Shown here piece after piece: positions 25,440 to 33,131 of a stretch of DNA of 55,277 nt. The stretch is from a virus. The stretch spans positions 1-55,277 of IMG/VR virus record IMGVR_UViG_3300024999_000132, one strand, 5' to 3'. The notes beneath the pieces are model-generated. The model worked only from the letters and a program-made list of their open reading frames with translations, was not told where the DNA came from and ran no database searches. Position numbers and translations under genes: made by a program. Numbering within the stretch: the stretch's first letter is position 1; every line of letters starts with the position of its first letter.

Positions 25440-25817
25440 TTGGAAAAAATCACAAAACAAGAAATGTCATACCTAATTTCCAAAAACATCATCAAGCAAA
25501 CACACGGATCATTCGGAGATAATCTAGTAGTAATAGGAAAATTCAGTAGTAAATCTCGCAAACAACGTTATATTACAGATCCCTACTATAATTATCTACT
25601 CAGATTAAAGCAAAATGATAAAAATAAACAAACTATTGATGATGTAAAAGATAATCAGAGATATATGTTTAGTAGTGGTATGGATAGTGGTATGGATAGT
25701 GGTATGGATAGTGGTATGGATAGTGGTATGGATAGTGGTATGGATAGTGGTATGGATAGTGGTATGGATAGTGGTAACAGTAATAGTGGAATTAGTAACA
25801 GTGAATGTGTCTCATAA
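25440..25817 (+). CDS. Small phage protein with Gly-Met-Asp-Ser repeats
   Basis: I place the start at TTG 25440 (AAAGGAG lies 16 bp upstream, rather far). The frame is open back to 25335, but that part reads as noncoding. The N-terminal 60 residues (EKITKQEMSYLISKNII ... KSRKQRYITDPYY) are basic and resemble small conserved Firmicute phage proteins of unknown role. The C-terminus carries eight exact Gly-Met-Asp-Ser repeats, then a Ser/Asn-rich tail ending in Cys-Val-Ser. Confidence 0.5.
   Translation: MEKITKQEMSYLISKNIIKQTHGSFGDNLVVIGKFSSKSRKQRYITDPYYNYLLRLKQNDKNKQTIDDVKDNQRYMFSSGMDSGMDSGMDSGMDSGMDSGMDSGMDSGMDSGNSNSGISNSECVS
25677..25772 (+). repeat. Eight tandem copies of a 12-bp unit
   Basis: The unit GGTATGGATAGT is repeated eight times without change and in frame inside the preceding gene, encoding Gly-Met-Asp-Ser each time. 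Perfect identity points to recent slippage expansion; copy number may vary between isolates or be misassembled. Confidence 0.95.
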
Positions 25818-25853
25818 TACATAGTAAAATAATTAGTAGAGGGATGATTCTTA

Positions 25854-27092
25854 TTGCCCAGTAAAGTATTTGTAGAAACAAATATAATGCTGAATCATAA
25901 CTTCGATCTAAATAACTATCTTCATGTTAAAATACCTATAATAACAATTGAGGAGTTAGATGGGTTAAAGAAAAGCGAAACTGTTGGTTATCAAGCCAGA
26001 AAAGCTCTTAGAGATATCAAAAAAGCAATGCAAGATAAAAGAGTGACAATAGTAAAAGATTATGAATTTAAATTAGAGAATAGGTTCTTGGATCACAAAA
26101 ATGATAACTTTATTTTAGGATTCGCGTATGAAACTTATGTTGATGACAATGAATATGTTTTTATTACAGATGATTTTAATCTATGGATAAAAGCAGAAGC
26201 ATACAATATTCCTTGTGAACTTTTTGGATTTAAAGACATTGAAGAAGAAAAATATAATGGAATTAGAGAAGTTTGGTTAACTGATAGAGAATACATAAAT
26301 ATAAGAGACAGTGAAATTAATCAATTAGATTGCTTGCTAAACGAGTATGTAATTGTTAATAACACAACAAAAAATGAACAATATTTGTATACATGGAATG
26401 GTGAGTATCTTGATGAAGTCAAAGTGAAGCCAATAACTAATAAATATCTTAATATAGGAGATGCGGTTCTTCACTTAGATATCTATCAGAAAGCATTAAT
26501 ACACATGTTACAAAATGAGAATGTAAGAATTTGTATTACAGACTCAATCTATGGTTCTGGAAAATCGTATATTATGTTACATTGGGCATTACAACAATTG
26601 GGAAGTGGTAATGGAAAATATAAAAAGATTTATTTTGTAAAAAGTGATTCACCGCCAAGAGGACGTAAGGAATTTCCTGCGATCCCTGGAAATGTAGCTG
26701 AGAAAACAGAACCGTTAATGGGAGTAATATTAGACACAACATCTGAAGATAGTATGTCTGATTTTTCTTCTGGAAATAGCAAAGTTGAAATACTTCCAAT
26801 TCAATTTTGTCGTGGTAGAAGTTTAAGAAAAGCAATCTTATATATCAATGAAGCTCAGAACTTTACTCCTTCGGAAATGGAATTGTTACTTTCTAGAGCT
26901 GGTGAAGATACTGTAGTTTTGATTGATGGATCTACTAAACAAATTGATAATAGGTATTGCGTTCATAGAAATGGACTTAGTATTGTAAGTGAAAACTTTA
27001 AAGATAAGTCCATAGCAGCACAAGTCAATATGGTAGAAGATTTCAGAAGTGAAATTAGCAAAATGGTTAGTGAAATGGATTGGCATGATTAG
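25854..27092 (+). CDS. phoH: PIN-PhoH fusion ATPase
   Basis: A 412-aa protein. Residues 1-125 form a PIN-type RNase domain (FVETNIMLNH at 6-15, ITIEELDGLKK, then FITDDFNLWIK at 103-113); the first acidic residue is Glu rather than the usual Asp. Residues about 205-400 form a PhoH ATPase: LDIYQKALIHML, Walker A YGSGKS (233-238), a Pro-rich RGRKEFPAIPG loop, and the DEAD-like NEAQNFTP. PIN-PhoH proteins are implicated in RNA unwinding and cleavage and are common in phages. The TTG start has GAGGGATGA upstream. Given three large RNAs nearby, an RNA-handling role would fit. Confidence 0.8.
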   Translation: MPSKVFVETNIMLNHNFDLNNYLHVKIPIITIEELDGLKKSETVGYQARKALRDIKKAMQDKRVTIVKDYEFKLENRFLDHKNDNFILGFAYETYVDDNEYVFITDDFNLWIKAEAYNIPCELFGFKDIEEEKYNGIREVWLTDREYINIRDSEINQLDCLLNEYVIVNNTTKNEQYLYTWNGEYLDEVKVKPITNKYLNIGDAVLHLDIYQKALIHMLQNENVRICITDSIYGSGKSYIMLHWALQQLGSGNGKYKKIYFVKSDSPPRGRKEFPAIPGNVAEKTEPLMGVILDTTSEDSMSDFSSGNSKVEILPIQFCRGRSLRKAILYINEAQNFTPSEMELLLSRAGEDTVVLIDGSTKQIDNRYCVHRNGLSIVSENFKDKSIAAQVNMVEDFRSEISKMVSEMDWHD

Positions 27093-27329
27093 TTAATAGT
27101 TGTTTTTACTCCCTCAGACTGTTTTTCTGTAAGGAGTTAAGGTATAGAGTGTTTTTCTATCACCTCTTTAAATATTAATTCAAGGAGGGAAGATTAATTT
27201 AATGGATTTTGGTTAGCGTAAATTAGATATTAGTAAAATATAAAATATAAAATATAAATAACAAAAACCACGGGTCTGGCATTAAGAAATGTGCAGATAC
27301 TATTAAAGAATAAAAGGGGATTAAAATAA

Positions 27330-27611
27330 ATGAATAAGCAACAACTCGTAGCAGAATTAAGTATTAAATCGGAGATCACAAAAAAGGAAGCCGAGAAGCA
27401 TGTTACAAATCTATTTGATATTATCATGGAAACTGTAGCTATTGGCGAAGATGTAAAGGTAGTGGGTTTTGGAAAATTCGAGAAGAAAGAAACAAAAGGT
27501 CGTGAAGGAGTATCAAAACTACAGGGTGTGGAAAAACCATGGAAAACTGAAGATTCTTTCAAACCATATTTTGATCCTTCTAAGGCATTTGAAGATAAAG
27601 TAAAAGCATAA
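27330..27611 (+). CDS. hup: HU-family DNA-binding protein
   Basis: A 93-aa protein of normal HU size and layout: N-terminal helices (MNKQQLVAELSIKSEITKK), then IMETVAIGEDVKVVGFGKFEKKE with the GFGKF strand turn typical of HU/IHF, and a C-terminal lysine-containing end. The DNA-contacting arm diverges from the bacterial consensus (no RNPQTG) and instead has GREGVSKLQGV, a phage-type arm. It bends and compacts DNA and may assist replication origins or packaging. AAAAGGGGA precedes the ATG. Confidence 0.85.
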   Translation: MNKQQLVAELSIKSEITKKEAEKHVTNLFDIIMETVAIGEDVKVVGFGKFEKKETKGREGVSKLQGVEKPWKTEDSFKPYFDPSKAFEDKVKA

Positions 27612-27629
27612 TAAACAACAATAATTTTG

Positions 27630-27688
27630 TGCTATCAGTGTAAGTCCTCATATTCAATAGATATCGTTGGGTATAGGGCAGGATAGCA
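27630..27688 (+). other. Hairpin domain just before tRNA-Thr
   Basis: TGCTATC (27630-27636) pairs with GATAGCA (27682-27688), enclosing about 45 nt that include a GATATCG segment. It ends 9 bp before the tRNA gene, so it may be a processing signal or the remnant of a larger RNA. Confidence 0.3.
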
Positions 27689-27696
27689 TATTACAT

Positions 27697-27772
27697 GCCA
27701 CTGTAACTCAATTGGTAGAGTACCTGACTTGTAATCAGGATGTTGCGGATTCAAGTTCTGCCAGTGGCTCCA
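27697..27772 (+). tRNA. tRNA-Thr (anticodon TGT)
   Basis: A 76-nt cloverleaf: acceptor GCCACTG/CAGTGGC, anticodon arm CCTGA-CTTGTAA-TCAGG with TGT at positions 34-36, T-arm with TTCAAGT, discriminator T, and an encoded CCA end (27770-27772). All stems pair well. Confidence 0.92.
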
Positions 27773-27811
27773 TATAAAAATAAAATAAATAAAAAGGTGG
27801 CAAACAAAAAT

Positions 27812-28018
27812 ATGTCAATAATCAACAATAAAAATTTCTGTCCAATTTGTGTAAAACGTGGAACCTGTATGTGGGAAGATAAATTATCTAAACTAGAAGG
27901 AACAAAGAACAATTATATTGGTCTTGATGTTACTGTAAATGGATGTGAAGCGTTTTTATTGGATGAAAATGTTGAGGTTGAGGATTTAACTGGAGAGAAA
28001 GAAGAACTAGAAGAATAA
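27812..28018 (+). CDS. Small Cys-containing protein, 68 aa
   Basis: The start ATG 27812 has AAAGGTGG upstream; longer frames would run into the tRNA. The N-terminus has CPICVKRGTC, with a fourth Cys near residue 49, so metal binding is plausible. The C-terminus is strongly acidic (Glu-rich). It lies between the tRNA and the first large RNA candidate. Unknown function. Confidence 0.5.
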   Translation: MSIINNKNFCPICVKRGTCMWEDKLSKLEGTKNNYIGLDVTVNGCEAFLLDENVEVEDLTGEKEELEE

Positions 28019-28079
28019 TAATTAAATAATACTAATTATTATATATTAATTAGTATAAGAGTAAGATAAAAAGTGATAT

Positions 28080-28830
28080 TACTAGAAAGGAATGATTAAA
28101 TTGCAAGAATCTAGTAAAGATTAAACATCTCTTACAGATATGGTGAATTTGGCGATTCATTGGCAGTTACCTTAACCAACCACAATAAGGTCAGAAATGG
28201 TTCCTGACGCACTCGAAAGAGTACCTGAGATGCAAGATACACCGACTTGCTATTGTGGTCTGATAATCATATTGATATGTCTAGTAGCATCTTAGTTGGC
28301 ATACTATAGAAGGTTGTAAGTCCAACAAAAATGTTTCCCTCACTCCCATGATTTTATTGGCGAAGGTTTGTAGTGGATAAGAGTGTAAAGAGAACCTTGT
28401 ACAAGTTAAGTATCGTTTGGGGAAATGATATTTAACAATATTATGAAGGAATTATAGAAGTGCAAACTTCCTCGAATTATTTATAATTCGGTTTCAAGTG
28501 TAATTCCTTCATAATAAAAATACAATATTGGCAGATGCCAAAGATAAAGAATAGGGAAGTGTAGCGAAATAAGTAATGATCAACCATGCTGTAAGGCATG
28601 TATGTGGGATGCTACATAGTCATCTTTAGATAAAGGGTTGGGATGACACAATGGCTTAATTGCCGACTAGATAATTTCCCCTCATCACTCATTGTTTGTT
28701 CTCTATGGCGTTAATCACAGTTTTATTTAAACTTAGTGATAGAGACAAATGGCATACTGCAATGATGTTGATGAATATAGAGTATGCCAAATTACAAATA
28801 AGGTGAATTTATAGGGGTAGATTCACCTTT
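28080..28830 (+). ncRNA. Large ornate noncoding RNA candidate A (ROOL/GOLLD-like)
   Basis: About 750 nt without a coding frame but full of paired elements. A cloverleaf-like domain at 28179-28259 is closed by ACCACAATA/TATTGTGGT and holds three hairpins, one capped by a GAAA tetraloop (28211-28222). A 14-bp perfect stem (28441-28454 with 28501-28514) closes a three-way junction. GGCATACT/AGTATGCC, TGTAGC/GCTACA, GTCATC/GATGAC, TTGGC-AGAT-GCCAA and TCTCT+ATCAC with GTGAT+AGAGA add more helices. A hairpin AAGGTGAAT/ATTCACCTT at about 28799-28829 closes the region. A tRNA gene lies 5' and another large RNA 3'. Size and setting fit giant phage RNAs such as ROOL; identity not proven. Confidence 0.65.
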
Positions 28831-28865
28831 ATAATAAATATATTATCGAAAGGATAGATATTTTT

Positions 28866-28997
28866 ATGGAAGAAATACTAGTGGCTATTTTAAATGAACT
28901 TAAAGAAATAAAAGAATTACTTGCACCACATGCATGTAGAACAAGTGAAGATGCTCAAACATATAAACTTATTCCTTATAAAAAAGAATTGAGTTAA
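28866..28997 (+). CDS. Small protein, 43 aa
   Basis: ATG 28866 with GAAAGGATAG upstream opens a 43-codon frame: a Glu/Leu-rich helix (MEEILVAILNELKEIKELL), then a His-Ala-Cys and a polar end. The amphipathic helix is of coiled-coil type. It lies between two large RNA candidates. Unknown function. Confidence 0.45.
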   Translation: MEEILVAILNELKEIKELLAPHACRTSEDAQTYKLIPYKKELS

Positions 28998-29044
28998 TTA
29001 CTCTAATAAAGAAGAAAATACAAATTGAAAGAAGGAAATAATAA

Positions 29045-29728
29045 ATGTCTAATTCACAAAACACTAATTCAACAATTTCACTAAAAGAGTCTTTTCGCAC
29101 ATTGGTTTATATTGATAAAACTATTTCATCTCTCACTTCATATCTTTCTAATAAAAATAACTCTATTTCTGTGATTGAACAACATTTGAAAGAAAAATCT
29201 AATCCAGAAGCAAAGAATGAGGAATTAGATACAACTACTATTAAAGAATATCCAGATGCTTCAACAATTAATATTATTAATCTTGTTCAAAACTTAATTG
29301 CAGAGAAAACAAAATTAGAAATTTCAGTAGAATTAGCTAAAAGAGATATAGTAATTCAAACTAAAGATAATAATAATCTAAGTTTAGATTCTGCCATATC
29401 AAATGCAAAACAATCTAGAAATTTAGCTAATGTATTAAATAATCTTATCAATATAAAAACGGATGAGAAAAAGACCGTTGCTCAAGGGTTTAAGTTTAAT
29501 ATCAACGGGGAAGAAGTGCCATATAGGTATGATGTAGTAATTACTAAAAACATTAATTTTGATAGAAATACTGTTAGTGATAATTATAAATCTCTCTTAG
29601 AAAAAGCTGATAAGCTCAGTATTTCTATTGAAAAAGCCATGATGGAAGAAATTGTAGAATACGAATTTCCTTATAGTATTCATGATTCGACAGCAGATAT
29701 TGTAGGGAAGTATTTAGATACTTTATAG
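29045..29728 (+). CDS. Hypothetical coiled-coil protein, 227 aa
   Basis: A 227-aa protein, mostly alpha-helical, with heptad-like stretches at about 10-50 and 75-150, then a small beta segment (QGFKFNINGEEVPYRYDVVI) and a C-terminal helix pair. ATG 29045 has GAAGGAA upstream. Its stop codon TAG is part of the first paired segment of the next large RNA candidate. It may be a structural or RNA-associated protein; no family recognised. Confidence 0.55.
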   Translation: MSNSQNTNSTISLKESFRTLVYIDKTISSLTSYLSNKNNSISVIEQHLKEKSNPEAKNEELDTTTIKEYPDASTINIINLVQNLIAEKTKLEISVELAKRDIVIQTKDNNNLSLDSAISNAKQSRNLANVLNNLINIKTDEKKTVAQGFKFNINGEEVPYRYDVVITKNINFDRNTVSDNYKSLLEKADKLSISIEKAMMEEIVEYEFPYSIHDSTADIVGKYLDTL

Positions 29729-30629
29729 GATTTAACCATGACAATTAATAAGGGGATTGCCTAACCATAGTCTCCTTATTAAAACAACTAACCAGAAGCA
29801 AAGCAAGATAGACTATTTATTTGGACATCTGAAATTAGATGTAAATTCAAGTTAAATCTTACCATATTCAAACATGGTACTAACACAGGTTATGTATATT
29901 AAATACATAAATATAAACAAAAATTGAGTTTGCTGTCACAAGCAAGAAGAATCACTAATCTATCACTAAGCGCAAAATCATCATTCGCAAATTCGATATG
30001 TCTCTAATTTCAATATTCATTAGTACGACAATCAATCGCTAATCACGCATAAATAAATTTTAGGATTAATAATCCTTAACTAGAAAAACAAATATAATAA
30101 AATTATAGTTTTTAAAAGATACTCTCTTAGAAATAAGAGGATGATTTTAATAATAAATGGATAATATAATTAATAAATAGTCTTATTTTGCTTGCTTTAC
30201 TGGTTAGATATATAATAAAAGTCATTTGTGTTTTAGACACGTTATATGGAGGCATTTGTCTCCCTTGGTATTTTTGATATGGGAGAGTTTAATTATCTCC
30301 CCTTCTCAATAAACTAAATAGGTTTTGCAAGTTGCAACCTAAATAAAAAACTTGCATTTATTAATAATTATAATCCAAGAAAAACTGTATTTTCTAGGAT
30401 TTTAAATCAGGAATATTATTAGTACTTAAATGGATGAATATAATTACCCTTGCTGAAAGGCATGAGGATTGCAAATGTATTTTTTTACATTTGCCATGAT
30501 AATTTTTGCTCAGATGAGTACGAGAGAATTGTTAAAAACTAAGGTAGGATGAGTTTTGTATATGACGCAATTGAAGGGATTGGTTTTAAAACTGTTCGAT
30601 AGCGTGCTATTTTTAGAATCCTACACTAT
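29729..30629 (+). ncRNA. Giant ornate noncoding RNA candidate B (GOLLD-like)
   Basis: About 900 nt with no coding frame. A long-range stem of 29 bp with small bulges joins 29788-29821 to 30172-30207 (CTAACCAG/CTGGTTAG, AAGCA/TGCTT, AGCAA/TTGCT, GACTATTTATT/AATAAATAGTC). Inside it are hairpins at 29825-29842, 29860-29879, 29890-29910, 30063-30075, 30084-30113 and 30124-30139 (GAAA loop). The 3' part holds more at 30248-30263, 30281-30301, 30319-30341, 30372-30401, 30471-30494 and 30599-30610, and a closing GTAGGAT/ATCCTAC (30543-30550, 30618-30624). Two tRNA genes follow directly. Length, tRNA adjacency and phage location are the hallmarks of GOLLD RNA. Confidence 0.7.
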
Positions 30630-30704
30630 TGGCGAGTAGTTCAGTGGTAGAACGCCTGACTGTTAATCAGGATGTCGAAGTTTCGAATACTTCCTTACCA
30701 GCCA
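30630..30704 (+). tRNA. tRNA-Asn (anticodon GTT)
   Basis: A 75-nt cloverleaf: acceptor TGGCGAG/CTTACCA with one C-A mismatch and one G-T pair, anticodon arm CCTGA-CTGTTAA-TCAGG with GTT, a TTCGAAT T-loop, discriminator G and encoded CCA. The gene starts directly at the 3' end of the large RNA candidate. Confidence 0.88.
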
Positions 30705-30707
30705 AAC

Positions 30708-30781
30708 GCCTGACTAGTTTAATGATAAAACTTCTGTTTTGTAATCAGAGATTCACAGTTTGATTCTGTGGTTAGGCTCCA
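30708..30781 (+). tRNA. tRNA-Thr (anticodon TGT), second copy
   Basis: A 74-nt cloverleaf: acceptor GCCTGAC/GTTAGGC, D-stem GTTT/AAAC, anticodon stem TCTGT/TCAGA with a T-T pair next to the loop TTTGTAA (TGT), T-arm CACAG/CTGTG and encoded CCA. It is a different sequence from the first tRNA-Thr (27697), so the phage carries two Thr-TGT isodecoders. Confidence 0.85.
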
Positions 30782-30819
30782 TAATTAATATCTATATTCT
30801 CTATAAGGAGGATTAAACA

Positions 30820-30960
30820 ATGAAAGAAACTAATATTTATGATTCAATAAATGAAAATACAATATGCCCTATATGCTTTAGAAATAGATTTTGGCTAAAG
30901 TTTTATTGTGGTAAGACAATATTATGGTGTGCTGATTGTGGGTATTGGATAGAGATTTGA
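30820..30960 (+). CDS. Small zinc-ribbon protein, 46 aa
   Basis: ATG 30820 with AAGGAGGA upstream opens a 46-codon frame. CPICFRNR and CADCGYW form two CxxC pairs separated by about 20 residues, with a further Cys between: a classic single zinc ribbon. It may bind nucleic acid. The next gene starts 37 bp later. Confidence 0.6.
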   Translation: MKETNIYDSINENTICPICFRNRFWLKFYCGKTILWCADCGYWIEI

Positions 30961-30997
30961 TTTATAAGAAAAAGTAAAGCCGAAAAGAGGTAATCGA

Positions 30998-31192
30998 ATG
31001 ATTAATAATAATGAAGTAGTGTTTATTTATAATTTACGTCAAGCAGATTTTTACTTTAGCAAAGGGATATTACCTTTGAATGTAGGGGTAGGTTCTAAAA
31101 AAGATACTTATGTTAAATTTGCTAAAAGTGATGAATTAATGTCTGCATTTAAAGAATGGTGTAATAGTAGAACTACGATAACTAAAAAATAA
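30998..31192 (+). CDS. DUF5659-like protein, 64 aa
   Basis: A 64-aa protein paralogous to the one at 35674: both read VFIYN/VYIYN, then a Gln-x2-x-Tyr/Phe-Tyr, a Gly-Ile-x-Pro-Leu, a Lys-x-Thr-Tyr/Val-Val-Lys/Trp-Phe strand, and end in a Trp-Cys segment. This matches the small DUF5659 type, in which a short strand-helix-strand unit recognises an unknown partner. GAGGTAATCG precedes the ATG. It is probably in one operon with the primase-helicase. Confidence 0.6.
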   Translation: MINNNEVVFIYNLRQADFYFSKGILPLNVGVGSKKDTYVKFAKSDELMSAFKEWCNSRTTITKK

Positions 31193-31234
31193 TAATATAC
31201 TTGATTTCAAAACGAAAGGACTAGGTGAATAATA

Positions 31235-32668
31235 ATGATAAACGATAATACAATTTTAGAAGTAATTGAGGAATACAAAAACAAGAATAAGGATTTTACT
31301 ATAATTATAAAAACAGAGAAACTAACTAAAAAATACCACTACAATGTTGATGGACAAATCAATGAAGTTATAGAGGGAAAATTTTACGAAGAGGGAAAGT
31401 TTATGGATAAAATGTTTGTTGATTATTTTATAACTAAATATGATGTTGTTTATAGTAAGGGAACAGGGTTTCTAATATTCAATGGAGAAATTTGGGAGAA
31501 TTGTTCTGACTTACATATACAACAATTAATTGCAACAATATTAGAATTAGAAGACCAATTAACAAACGCAAAAATAGCTTCTACTTGTAAAATGCTTATA
31601 AATCAAGTTAACAATGACAAATTAGCGGAATTACTTAATTCCAATAGAAATAGATTAATAATAAAGAATGGAACACTGGATATTACAGACATTGAGAATT
31701 TTGTTTTCTATGAGAATGAGTTTTTCAAAGAAGATTATAGTACAATTCAATTGAATGTTAATTATGATGTAAATGCAATTAAAAATAATGCCGTTAATTG
31801 GAAATATTATATGACTTTTACATTTGAAAATGATACTGAAAGAATGAAATTAATTGGAGAGATGCTTGGATATTGTTTAACACCAAATTGCAAGTTCCAT
31901 AAATCATTTATGCTAGTAGGAGAAGGGTCTAATGGTAAATCAGTATTATTAGATATAATGGATTATATATGGGGTAGTAAGAACATAAGTGACGTTGACA
32001 TCTGTGAGTTAGATAAACCATTTGCAAGAGTAAGTTTATTCGGAAAACTGATTAACAAATCATCAGAAATAGAAGGTAATCTAAAGACAACATCCTTCTT
32101 CAAAAAGATAGTTAGTGGTGATATGTTGGATGGAGAATTTAAAAACAAGGATAGATTCTCATTCCCTAGTACAGCAAAATTAATATTTGCTATGAACTCG
32201 TTACCAGTCACTAAGGATAAATCTGATGGATTGTATAGAAGACTGTGTATCATCCCTTTTAACAAACAATTCAAAGGCGATGAAATTGATATCGATCTGT
32301 CTGAAAAATTAAAATCAGAGGCAGATGGGATATTCTTTTTTGCGTTACAAGGTTTAAAAAGATTACATAAGCAAAAGAAATTTACTGAAAGTATTGAAGT
32401 TAATAATAAACTTGAAGAGTATAAATTAGATAGCAATCCAGTAAAACAGTATATGGAGGAAAAATATATTGTTGTAGAGGATGAAAACAAAGGTATAAAA
32501 AGTGGAGATTTATATGAATCATATACAGTTTGGTGTGGAGATAATGGTTTTATGAAAATGAACAATGTAAACTTTGGCAAAGAATTAAAGAGATTAAATT
32601 ATAATAAGAAACAAAAGAAAATAAGTGGTAAGGTGGTATGGGTTTTTGAAAAATTAGATAAAAGGTAA
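31235..32668 (+). CDS. P4/D5-type phage primase-helicase (SF3 ATPase)
   Basis: A 477-aa protein. About residues 180-380 form the D5-like superfamily-3 helicase: GEGSNGKS Walker A (229-236), DVDICELDKPFARVSLFGK, SSEIEG Walker B, KNKDRFSFPSTAKLIFAMNSLP sensor region (seen in part) and an RRLCIIPF arginine finger segment. The C-terminus (about 400-477) is a D5 winged helix. There is no archaeo-eukaryotic primase domain at the N-terminus, only about 180 residues of unknown fold, so priming may need another protein. The GGTGAATAATA leader holds the ribosome binding site. It is followed by a repeat array that may be the origin. Confidence 0.85.
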   Translation: MINDNTILEVIEEYKNKNKDFTIIIKTEKLTKKYHYNVDGQINEVIEGKFYEEGKFMDKMFVDYFITKYDVVYSKGTGFLIFNGEIWENCSDLHIQQLIATILELEDQLTNAKIASTCKMLINQVNNDKLAELLNSNRNRLIIKNGTLDITDIENFVFYENEFFKEDYSTIQLNVNYDVNAIKNNAVNWKYYMTFTFENDTERMKLIGEMLGYCLTPNCKFHKSFMLVGEGSNGKSVLLDIMDYIWGSKNISDVDICELDKPFARVSLFGKLINKSSEIEGNLKTTSFFKKIVSGDMLDGEFKNKDRFSFPSTAKLIFAMNSLPVTKDKSDGLYRRLCIIPFNKQFKGDEIDIDLSEKLKSEADGIFFFALQGLKRLHKQKKFTESIEVNNKLEEYKLDSNPVKQYMEEKYIVVEDENKGIKSGDLYESYTVWCGDNGFMKMNNVNFGKELKRLNYNKKQKKISGKVVWVFEKLDKR

Positions 32669-32670
32669 TA

Positions 32671-32936
32671 GGTTGTATGTTAGGTTGCATGTGAAACTAT
32701 TTTACATGCAACCTCTAAAAATACTACTGTTATAGTAATTATATGGTATAAGTTGTAGGTTGTATATTAAATTTATTATGATTAAAAAATAAATAATATA
32801 AAAAGTCACATGATGGGATAATGTCTATAGTAAATTTATAATTTTACATACAACCTATTACCTATTGATAAAACCATTATGGCAAAGGGATTTTAAAGGT
32901 TGTATGTGGTTGTATGTGAAAAATATACATGCAACC
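32671..32936. repeat. GGTTGYATRT repeat array, candidate origin
   Basis: Eight near-identical 10-mers lie in 266 bp: forward at 32671, 32683, 32758, 32898 and 32908 (the last two in perfect tandem), reverse complement at 32704, 32846 and 32927. Forward and reverse copies form two large inverted repeats, 32682-32714 (11-bp arms) and 32897-32938. The array directly follows the primase-helicase gene and is noncoding. It fits iterons of a replication origin or a multi-site operator. Confidence 0.7.
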
Positions 32937-33038
32937 TTTTCATTAATTATAATATAGCCATGAAGTAATTTTGGGACACCAAAATTGCGTAATGTTCCGT
33001 AGGACAAATATCAAATAAATAATTACAATTAATCTTGT

Positions 33039-33088
33039 GCTGACAGCGTCTTTTCAATTTTGAACAAGTTCAAAATAGGGTTTGTTAA
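33039..33088 (+). repeat. Dispersed structured element, copy 2
   Basis: GCTGACAGC, then TTTTGAA/TTCAAAA around a CAAG loop, then AATAGGGTTT. It is about 80% identical to the minus-strand copy at 1002-1050, with compensatory changes in the hairpin. It ends 44 bp upstream of the phosphoesterase start, so it may act in its leader. Confidence 0.6.
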
Positions 33089-33131
33089 ATAATAAAATAA
33101 AATAAATATATAGGGTGGTATTAACAACATA

